From the NCBI GenBank assembly GCA_032768795.1, contig CP136496.1, positions 186,001 through 250,000 on the forward strand: a DNA stretch of 64,000 bases. Direction: 5' to 3'. This document shows, one piece after another, positions 56,242-64,000 of this stretch. The stretch comes from Tremella fuciformis. Its lineage: Eukaryota > Basidiomycota > Tremellomycetes > Tremellales > Tremellaceae. The notes beneath the pieces were generated by a model. The model did not search any database. It was not told where the DNA came from and saw only the letters and a list, made by a program, of their open reading frames with translations. Numbering within the stretch: the first letter of the stretch is position 1; the number at the start of each line of letters is the position of its first letter. The translations under genes were made by a program, and so were the position numbers.

Positions 56242-56791
56242 ATGTCGCGCGACACTCAGCAACAGAACACCAATGGCTCTTATGCCGAGCCCTGGGGTGA
56301 TGAAGAAGACCGTGCGAGAACTCCGACCCAAGACCCAAGTCAGGCTGTGCCCTCTAGCACCGCGCAGGGATCATTAATACCTCGGAGTGCCGTGGAAGCG
56401 ACCCTGATCGAGCAAGCCAGGGCCATGCAGGTATCCGACGCCGGCATCGCTGACCTGCTGAGCGCTCGCGACCAGAGCGCGGCAGGAGATCATAATGCCT
56501 ACTACGGATTCAAGACCTTCATGCTGAGTCAGGTGTCCAACGCCGGGATTTATGCGATGTACAGCCCCGACTCTGACCAATGCGCCGCCGAGGCCCAGGA
56601 GTGGGATGCGCTCCTTATGGCATTGTAAGTAATGAAGTTCCGCTTCCTCGTCACTCACGCGCAGTACCACTCCTGAGGAGGGTGCCCCGCCGTTCCCAGA
56701 AGGTTATGGCGGTCATACCTTGTCTGGGATTGTAACAGACTTCAGCGGCCTAAGGGACGTGTCTCTACCTTCCCATACGTCTGAATACTAA
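56242..56791 (+). CDS. orphan family member M2
   Basis: Exons 56242-56624 and 56665-56791 give 169 residues; the 40-nt intron (GTAAGT...GCGCAG) again splits a codon after its second base, following E-W-D-A-L-L-M-A. The single unit (residues about 55-128) contains L-L-S-A-R-D-Q-S-A and resembles the two units of M1. The N-terminus is polar and Gln/Thr-rich; the short second exon is Pro/Gly-rich. The ATG at 56242 is the first in frame. Confidence 0.6.
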
Positions 56792-57642
56792 GTCCGTCTC
56801 ACAATTCATTGCGATTTGCTATGCAGGGTATACCTTTGCGTGGTTAACAAAGCAGTGGCGCGTCCCAGAGGTCTTGATTGACGTCTATGTCAATGAGTGA
56901 ATTGCCGACGCGGAAGAAGATTAAAGCAGGGCAGAAAAGACATCCATGGTGTCATGGTCGAGGAATGCAAGGTGGTGACGCAAAGACCCCCACCACACAG
57001 TACCTACTTAGGTGCGCATTTCCAAACCGCCTTCTGAAAGTGACGTGGTGACTCGCCGACAGTATACGCTTCGCGCGTACGACAGTGTATGTTAGCGTAT
57101 TGCCCCCCAGGTCATGTCTGAGGACCTTTAGATTTCTCCATGACGGGTCGTCAGTTTCTGGATAACGGCACTCTACGTCACTGATCGAACCTCGCGTGGG
57201 CGAGGACTGTTATGATATGAGCAATCGCGCGTTCGTGACATGTGCGGTACGATGTTGAGAGTCAGCTTTGGTGGCTGTCAGAACGGAGTCTTAGCACGCC
57301 ACGCAGGACCACGTCTGGAGGGGAAGCGGAGGGGGTCCAAAGTGTGAAGCACGACTCCGACCTGTGCCAGGCAGGCTCTGTGAACCTTGGCGTAGTAGCC
57401 TACCCGGCTGACGAAAACGCTTTAGCCTTCAAACACTCAAAGATCAAAGAGGGTCTAGGACGTCTGCGCACGTCCCTCACCTTCTCGAAGCAGCTCCCCA
57501 CTTGATTTTCATTTGTAAACAGTCGAATCCTTTCACTGCCAGGATCCACTCAGGGTATATGAACCTCGACGGAGGCGGCCATATGGTCATTTGCCACTTC
57601 TCCACTACGCCCAGTCAAGCTACCATTCCTGCTGAATTCACC
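56792..57642. other. intergenic spacer
   Basis: No gene supported. The M3 reading frame is open upstream of its chosen ATG to 57502, after an acceptor-like ACAG at 57521, so an additional 5' exon of M3 is possible but not demonstrated. Confidence 0.35.
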
Positions 57643-58212
57643 ATGAATGCCGCCGAAGAGTCTTTCACGAGGATCACCAGCCCGGACGTCCTCTCATTTG
57701 ACCCGAAACGCAGGCTAGAACAGTGCGAAGAGCTCAACGAGGCGGTCTCTTACATCCAAAGTCACTTGGACGATTTCAACTCGTGCTCGCGTTCCGAGAT
57801 GGCCAACATGGCAAATGACATAGCCAATGCATACGACGCGAGGGGCAAGGATCCAGAGCTATGCGAAATTGCATTGTCCCAGATACGGAGTCGGAAGGAT
57901 GCAGTAAAGGACGATGACAAGGCTGTTGCCGAGAAAACAGCTTGGAACGATCTCGAAAGTCTGGCGTGAGAAGGGTCAAACTCCCCACTAGCTCTCATGC
58001 TGATCGGCAGGACCATGGCGTTCAACAAGCCCTGGCAGCCTCACGTCGTATCGGAGGCTGAGCGAGCCACCCAAAGGATGACCTCAGCCTTGCTGAGAAA
58101 GGCAGCCAGTACACCAGCGACGATCGGTGAGCCAGAGCTTGATCTGACAAGAACAGTGTCCGTGCACAATACCGCGGATGCTGATGAACACACCGAAGCC
58201 AGGAACCATTGA
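57643..58212 (+). CDS. orphan family member M3
   Basis: Exons 57643-57965 and 58011-58212 give 174 residues; the 45-nt intron has donor GTGAGA and acceptor GGCAG and phase 2. ATG 57643 sits in a good context (CACCATGA). The unit holds A-N-A-Y-D-A-R-G-K and ends A-W-N-D-L-E-S-L-A, followed after the intron by T-M-A-F-N-K-P, matching A-W-S-E-L-E-S-L-V and H-K-A-F-D-D-P in M6. In-frame ATGs at 57559 and 57585 are alternatives. Function unknown. Confidence 0.6.
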
Positions 58213-58775
58213 CACCACGGACCGTAACTTCGTTTGGACCAGCTCCTTAGTTACGGCAACAGACGCTTCCTGGTGATGTTACTTCTGCCCGAACCCAGTC
58301 TCGTCTACTTCGCACATATGGTATGTAGACCTGATCATATGCATTGACATGACTTTGTTCGAGGACGAGAGCGGCGTAAGCGTGGGACCCGTCAGGCCTC
58401 AGCGGTTCTAGCTTTTGCTGCCTGGGATCGCCAGAGGCTCGGGAAATACCGGTCGCTCCAACTTCACATCGACGCACCCGCTTCTTCTGTTGACGTATGG
58501 AACCATTCACGGGCAAGAACGTATTTGCAACCTCGAGAGTACCCAGATTTGTGCGCTTTCGCAAATGGCGTCGGGATTGGCATTTGCCTTTAGTGTTTCC
58601 TTTGGATCCCTCGCTTCCTATTCACAGAGGAGGTCGATGTGGATTCCCAACGTCAACGTGACCTCATTTGGCGCCATAGCATACTGCATAAGCGCCAGCA
58701 TACAAGAAGTGTGGGCTGCATGGTGGCGACGACCTTCACTATAGTCAATCGCCGCCGCAACTCTTTGATACTGTA
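58213..58775. other. intergenic spacer
   Basis: Frames up to 109 codons without ATG or motif; no gene supported. Promoter of M4 in the last part. Confidence 0.4.
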
Positions 58776-59304
58776 ATGTCCAAGTGGTTCAACGTATCGA
58801 AATCTGAGATCCCTCGACTACGAACAACCGATGACTTGTCTCCGTCTGAGCCTGCCAAAGAGCTTGATCTAGCCCTGAAGGCGATTCAGGACAATGTACA
58901 CGTCTTGCAATTTGACGACATGACATGGGACAAATTACTCGACTGTTCTCACACATTGCTCCAAACTTGGATAAATAGGGGAACAAATTCACTGGCATGC
59001 ACGGAATCTGAAGCGTTGCTTCAAGGTCGCATTGAGCTTGAGGACGGCTCGTATATGGACGACGATAATTCTCACCAGCGATGGGGGGCATGGACAAGAG
59101 CGAAAGCCCACTAGTGAGAAGATCCTGGTTTGTGGCTAGCTGGAGCTGAACCGCAGCCACAACGCATGTCAAGCTCCGCTGACTGCGGATGAACGTCCTG
59201 ATCCTCCCGATGAGACAACTCCCCTGCTTTCCAGTGCCGATAGCTGGACTGGTGGAGGAGCTACTACGGAAGCCGGGACTCAGGCTCGAAACCCGCCTAA
59301 GTAA
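58776..59304 (+). CDS. orphan family member M4
   Basis: Exons 58776-59113 and 59157-59304 give 161 residues; the 43-nt intron (GTGAGA...CCGCAG) is in phase 2. Without splicing the frame stops at 59114, but the spliced second exon aligns with those of M3, M5 and M6 in position and phase. The unit holds L-L-Q-T-W-I-N-R-G, close to L-L-K-T-W-I-S-R-G of M6. The second exon is Asp/Pro/Thr-rich. Confidence 0.6.
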
Positions 59305-60773
59305 GCTGGAAGGTAATCGCACCTCATATAATCTATGCTGTAGTACTGTGAAACCTTGTGCATCACCCATTCTGCTCTGTGGTGAGCTCCGCTTGTCACA
59401 GTCAGTGGCAAGAATCGAGGCAGTCGGTATCGATGTGGAACCGTGAGTTACCGGTTGGCCGACACTCGGAAAGCAGACGGCACAGCGACACGGGGCCTCA
59501 GCTTCCTGCTTGACCCGCAAGGAAACAGTGTGAGGTTGGGGAAAACAGACACTCATATCTACCCGTTCGGAATGCTTTCTCTCCCAGAGAACCGGAGCGA
59601 GTCTTCAAACTTCTACGAAGGGGCCCACGCTGAAAGCAGCTCCTGGCAACAATTGGAGTGGAGACAGGCACAGGAAGGGATTTGACGAGGTTTCCATCAG
59701 CGAGCACTCGAGCCCTCAGGCATGTGAGGATCTTGTCCCATTTCCAGTTTTTCAAAGCCGCCCCTCCTTCCCGAGGTGCTGTGCGATTCTCACGCCGCTT
59801 CCGAATCTTGCCTCGGCTGTATGCTGTTTCCTGGACCCATCTTACATTGCTATTGCCACAACACAGCATCAAGCTGAGCTCTAAGGGATGTCGACGGGCA
59901 AACAGTGGCCATCAGGCCTCGAATCTCATCGCTAGATCTGGTAGATGAAGCCAGTACTGGTACTGCTGACGGGATGCCCCGTTCCGTCGCCATACAGAGA
60001 CACCCCGAAGACGCAAATCTGCTGAACACTCGTTCCAAGCCCGGCGAAGGCGAACGAGCTGAGTACCACCCGGGACGAACTCCAAAGTCCGCAGGCGCCC
60101 ATGGTTTGACAGAATCTCAGCCAAGTAGAGGCGACGGCACTCTCAAATAACTTCCTCAGGTTGTTTGGCCATCCAGAACGCCAAGCAGAAGCAGGGAGAT
60201 GGCACAGAGGCGTATTCTTCCGCATTCATGGGAGCGGCGCGTACAAAGAAAAGCCAAGTAGGAACACTCAAAGCTTGACTCCCTCAGTCCATTTTGCGAG
60301 CCCGGGACGAGGCTGAACCCCTCGCACATGCCTGCTCACCTGACTGAATTCGATGCTGATCAACAGAGCCGAACGACTCGACAAGTCTGCGAAACGGCGG
60401 GTCCAAAGACGGGCTGCCGACAATCGGCGTCGTGACCGGCCTTCAGGCCTTAGTGTCGCGCAACGCGTGCTTCCTCGGGCATCGGTGATGGTGAGACTGC
60501 CGATGGTAAGTCTTGCGGCTTGAAGTTGAGAAGGATCAAAGTCTCCCATCTCGCCTCTCACTCCATACGCTACCAGCCTGATCAGTCGGGCATGCGGTAC
60601 GTACTGTGCTTGCCATACTCCTGACCTAAGAATGTGAGTTCTTCACCGTTTACCCTCTTTGTGATGGCGTCGAGGCGTGCGCTTACCTCGCTATGAGTTC
60701 CAGGTGGTGGGGTTCTGCACAGGAAGTTTTGCCACCGCACTCAATCACCCAACATATCAACCATCTAACAGCC
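59305..60773. other. intergenic, possible family remnant at 59888
   Basis: An ATG at 59888 begins M-S-T-G-K-Q-x-x-S-G, like M-S-T-G-E-Q-x-x-S-G of M5, but stops after 15 codons; another frame is then open to 60150 with a charged, Thr/Pro-rich sequence like second exons of the family. This may be a decayed seventh member. No other gene is supported. Confidence 0.3.
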
Positions 60774-61327
60774 ATGTCTACTGGTGAGCAGTCACTGTCA
60801 GGACCCTCTTCATCGCTCTCCAATCAGGGACGTGAGACTCATACTGCTTGTCGAGCTAGACAGCATTGGGGATATAATTGACAGGGATTGGCTAGCGCTA
60901 TTTCTCCGTAAATCTCCCGACAACGCAAGAGACTTCTCGAATAACCTCGTCGAGGCCTGGATGGACCCAACGAAAAGACGAGAGAGAGATCGGGGGGCAA
61001 ATGGAGGTTGGCAAGCTTCAAGGAATTAGTACACAACGAGAGCATGGCAGCACAGGAGGAGGCCAGGCTTCAGGAGGAACGTAACGAGTTTCATGGGAAA
61101 GAGACACACTCAGAATACGCCTCCGGTGTGGATAATTGGAAAGAGATTGAACGCCTCACGCACGTCTGACTGTCTGGCCAGATTCATCGCTGACACGCAG
61201 TAATAAGGCCTTTGACGATCTCACGATACACCCCGGGGTGCAGAGGCCCCAGCCCACCGGCATCCGAGAGACGCTGCGCCGCATCAAGAAATCTTTGCGA
61301 AGAGACAGTGACAATCGGACGGCGTAG
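60774..61327 (+). pseudogene. orphan family member M5, decayed
   Basis: Starts M-S-T-G-E-Q-S-L-S-G, then the matching frame changes (L-V-E-L-D-S-I-G-D...N-N-L-V-E-A-W-M) and changes again after a run of six G at 60992-60997 into ...D-N-W-K-E-I-E-R-L, the family's end-of-unit block. The intron at 61160-61200 keeps the family's position and phase but begins GC (GCACGT) where M6 has GTGCGT. The second exon (to 61327) reads N-K-A-F-D-D-L, close to H-K-A-F-D-D-P of M6. Two frame changes suggest a pseudogene; a one-base error in the G run could explain the second. Confidence 0.55.
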
Positions 61328-61733
61328 CCTAAGGAGTTGGGACCCCCTACATCCGGATGAGTAAAGCCTGGTCACACTGTCCCTCGTTTCGTACACTCCA
61401 TGCTGTTCAATAACTCCATGCATTCAGTAAATAGCTTCCTTCATCTCCAGCGATCTGTCCTTGGCATTGCCACCAGGCTTGGAGATGCGCCTCAGCGCTG
61501 TGCCAATGAGGTCTGCAAGCTGCGGTGGAACCAGGAAGAAGCGCACTGACAACAAAGCAAAGACGCATGTTGGAAATGTCGCTCCTTTCTCCCGCTCCAA
61601 AGCTTTTGAGCCTTCTCGACCCTCTTGAAGCTTCTCCTTCACGACACTGACTCTGGGACTCAGTCCAACTCTCGTTCTTCTGAGTCAACGACTGATAGAC
61701 ACACTCAAACAACATATAGCGGAACTTACCTCA
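61328..61733. other. intergenic spacer
   Basis: No gene called. A minus-strand frame at 61424-61642 (hydrophobic stretch then R-R-I-S-K-P-G-G-N-A-K-D) lacks an ATG and has no context. Confidence 0.35.
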
Positions 61734-62417
61734 ATGTCACCATCGAGACAGGAGCGCAGACGGAGGGCAGCCCAGACAGAAAAGAAGGCTGGCAAGGGCG
61801 GATCCCGATCCCAGGCAGCTGAGAGTACGGTAGAAGTACAGATTACTCCACAGCAAGCTCCCGCTTGGCCCATTGGGACGACCGTGACCAGCTCCGAGCG
61901 ACAGGAGGACTCCGCTGCCCGGTGGGTTGAAGAATATGGCCCCCGACTCTCAGTAGGCTTTAAGTTACCCTGGCCTGGTCTGTGTTCCGAGATCGATGAG
62001 ATCTCCGCTCTCGTCTCAAATAAGCACGAGACACTGTTTGGACCGGACCGTGAAAGTCGAGGCGCATACTTGCAGCAAATCCTGTTGAAGACATGGATTT
62101 CCAGAGGGTGCGGTTCGACAGACGTTGCCACCTTCCAGGAGAAAGTACGCGGAACTCGCGTGCGATTGCAAGAGTTCGCACAAGATCCCAGTAACTTGCC
62201 AGCAGAGCGATCGTGGGCTAGGTCGAGTGCCGAGGCCTGGTCTGAACTCGAGAGCCTCGTGTGCGTCTGTGCCCTTACTGCGGCCGCTCACCTGCTGACG
62301 ATGACCAGCCACAAGGCTTTCGACGACCCGACGCTTCCGCCCGTGGTGGCTGAGGAGCCGCCGCCTTCTCTCACAGGCTGGCTCAGTAGCTGGGGTAGCT
62401 GGTTGAACTCAGCATAG
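61734..62417 (+). CDS. orphan family member M6
   Basis: Modelled as exons 61734-62260 and 62309-62417, 211 residues. The 48-nt intron (GTGCGT...GACCAG) is a multiple of three, so the unspliced frame also stays open; I call it because its position, phase 2 and flanking sequence (A-W-S-E-L-E-S-L-V / H-K-A-F-D-D-P) match the required introns of M3 and M4. The unit holds L-L-K-T-W-I-S-R-G. The N-terminus is basic and Arg/Lys-rich. It is the member nearest the homeodomain gene, convergent with it. Confidence 0.6.
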   Translation: MSPSRQERRRRAAQTEKKAGKGGSRSQAAESTVEVQITPQQAPAWPIGTTVTSSERQEDSAARWVEEYGPRLSVGFKLPWPGLCSEIDEISALVSNKHETLFGPDRESRGAYLQQILLKTWISRGCGSTDVATFQEKVRGTRVRLQEFAQDPSNLPAERSWARSSAEAWSELESLVCVCALTAAAHLLTMTSHKAFDDPTLPPVVAEEPPPSLTGWLSSWGSWLNSA

Positions 62418-62746
62418 CCGACAACAGGTCTCCCATGTAAGTATAGTCATTTTGACGACTTTGCACATACACTTGTCTATATCACCGACGACACCAAAGC
62501 ACATAGTAGTCCCCGGCTGAACCTCCCACCCCACTTGCACGCCTTACCTGGGCTGTCTTCGAACACAGATAACTCACTGTCTATGCATTCCGCTACTCAA
62601 ATGGCAGGCATGATATGGGCAGAATTGATTACAACAAGCATGAACCCTCGACCGGCATCGATGAAGGAATGGGTCCGCGCAGTCCGCCCGGCTCTTTTCT
62701 ACAACTGCGGGGAAAGCACATCGCCAGGATGATCGTTGCTTCGCCC
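62418..62746. other. convergent spacer M6 / HD1
   Basis: Shared 3' flank of M6 (+) and the homeodomain gene (-). Short frames are shadows. Confidence 0.4.
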
Positions 62747-64000
62747 CTATCCCCTCTCCACCCAACGACCGATCTCTGGTCGGAACTGGGACAGCGTGGG
62801 GATCCTCCAGCTCGACGTCGACCCACTGTGCATGTGAGGAAGGCTGGGCAGCTCCAACTCCGTGGACCAGATACTCGAGCACTCGCCACTCATGATGCTG
62901 TCGGCCACAGTGAGGATATTGCTGACGGCAGTAGCGGATCCTACGACCATTTCGGTGTCACCAGTGTGCTGACCGTCATCACTCTCACTGCTGGGTAAGG
63001 ATGATTCGGAGGAGGCGGTAAAGGATGAGAGGCTGTTGGAGGCTGCATCGAGGGAGACGGAGGAACCGGAGAAGCCGGAAGTGTTGCTGGAAGCATACTC
63101 GGTCGGCGAGTTGAGCCAGGTAGGCTCAGCTTGCATAGGTGTATGAGAGGTCTTGGCCTTGTTGGTCACCTGTTCGATATCCTCGGTGAACGACATGGAT
63201 CGCTTGGGTCCTTGGGAAGGGACGAGGATGGACGCGTCCGACAACGTGGATGACCCGGACACGGAACGCGTCGATGGTGAGTCGCGTGTGTGTGCATCTG
63301 ATGGCTGCGTGTCCATCGTGGCAGAGATGTCGGACAGCGATGATGACGAAGAGACGAACGAGAACGAGCGGTGACTACCATGATGAGGAGTGGTGTCGGT
63401 GGGGTCGAGCTTGGGCCTCTTCTCGGGTCGAGCGAAGGATGCAAGCTGTCCATCAGCCTTTTGTTCGCCACGCGATTTCAAATCTGTCAGAGACCAATCG
63501 CCACTCCCCTCAGAAATCTGTCAGAGGCCAATTACCCTGCTCGCGGCTAAGGGAAGAAAGAAATCGAGCCCGCGCGAGGGCGACACGCACTCTCGAGCTC
63601 CGCAGAGAGGGGTTGTAAGACGTGTTGAGGGTGATAGGCGGCCTTGTGATAATGGAAACGAAGCGAGCGATGACGAGAGACTCACCTCATGCACCCAGTC
63701 GCCCACCTTGTCACACTCCTTGTCCATGTATCTCCTGATGCCCTCGACTCTGTCCAGCAGGTCAGGCCGAGTCTCCTCTCCCCGCTGTACCCGTAGCATC
63801 AACGTCCTCATCCTGTCCTTGGACTTCCTCGCGTAGACCTCGCAGATTATGCCCCATCCCGACCGTCGCCGCCAATTCGTCAGGTCTGAGTCGATTTTCG
63901 ACATTGGAATGCCGGCTTGGTGGGCGAGATTGCGCTTCTCCGAATAGGTTGGGTACGGGTTCGGGAGGTGCGAGAGGAACCAGTGACGCAATACACCCCC
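62747..64000 (-). CDS. HD1: HD1-type mating homeodomain protein, 5' end outside window
   Basis: At least two exons: 64000-63686 (open to the window edge) and one ending at 62747. The last exon begins either at 63446 (after GGACAG) or at one of two upstream CTGACAG acceptors; all keep frame. The first part is a TALE homeodomain: H-W-F-L-S-H-L-P-N-P-Y-P-T-Y-S-E-K, A-H-Q-A-G, then N-W-R-R-R-S-G-W-G, the R-R-R-S-G-W ending typical of basidiomycete HD1 (bE/Sxi1-like) proteins, followed by their usual R-x-x-G-E-E-x-R-x-D-L helix. It would dimerise with an HD2 partner to control sexual development. The recognition helix has D-L where W-F is usual, while Asn51 and Arg53 equivalents remain. The long C-terminus is Ser/Thr-rich. 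Confidence 0.72.

Overview
The window is nuclear DNA of a filamentous or yeast-like fungus, most likely a basidiomycete and plausibly a tremellomycete. Genes carry many short introns (about 39-55 nt, GT...CTRAY...AG). INO80, a TBL1/Sif2-type LisH-WD40 protein and a TMEM115-type protein have fungal architecture, and a basidiomycete TALE homeodomain (HD1-type mating-type) gene runs off the right edge. The species assignment is inference.

Layout. 1-7.2 kb: sparse, with a tandem pair of small secreted proteins (1400-3029) and two distantly similar orphan genes (4448-5176, 6138-6905). 7.2-26.1 kb: a block of nested retroelements. A DIRS-like tyrosine-recombinase element (7225-9460) is cut by a Ty3/Gypsy chromovirus, here called E2 (9461-24448). 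The 3' LTR of E2 is itself split by a second chromovirus, E3 (17839-24238, minus strand), with identical LTRs and a 5-bp AGGGC target duplication. LTR relics follow (25.3-26.1 kb). 26.1-29.8 kb: a tandem duplication carrying two three-exon orphan genes. 29.8-40.9 kb: a conserved block of INO80 (-), TMEM115-like (-) and TBL1-like (+). 41.1-49.4 kb: five minus-strand genes in two lineage-specific families rich in Cys-x2-Cys motifs. 49.8-51.4 kb: a METTL13/EEF1AKMT4-like methyltransferase divergent from an NTF2/SnoaL-like protein. 52-62.4 kb: a dispersed family of orphan genes sharing a phase-2 intron near the end of a helical domain, with one orphan Ser/Thr-rich gene inside the array. 62.7-64 kb: the HD1-type gene, 5' end outside the window.

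The most interesting points, all read directly from sequence, are these. Both chromoviruses have a primer-binding site complementary to a stretch inside their own LTR about 34-42 nt after a TATA box, the arrangement expected for Tf1-type self-priming rather than tRNA priming. E2 carries, antisense between pol and the 3' LTR, a four-exon spliced gene ending in a Zn2Cys6-like cysteine array with its own TATA box. The orphan family of 52-62 kb, including one member with a tandemly duplicated domain and one decayed member with a GC splice donor, sits next to the homeodomain gene. Gene functions for the orphan families are unknown.

Multi-exon coordinates are my own splice reconstructions from frame, splice consensus and paralogue comparison; they have not been checked against transcripts.
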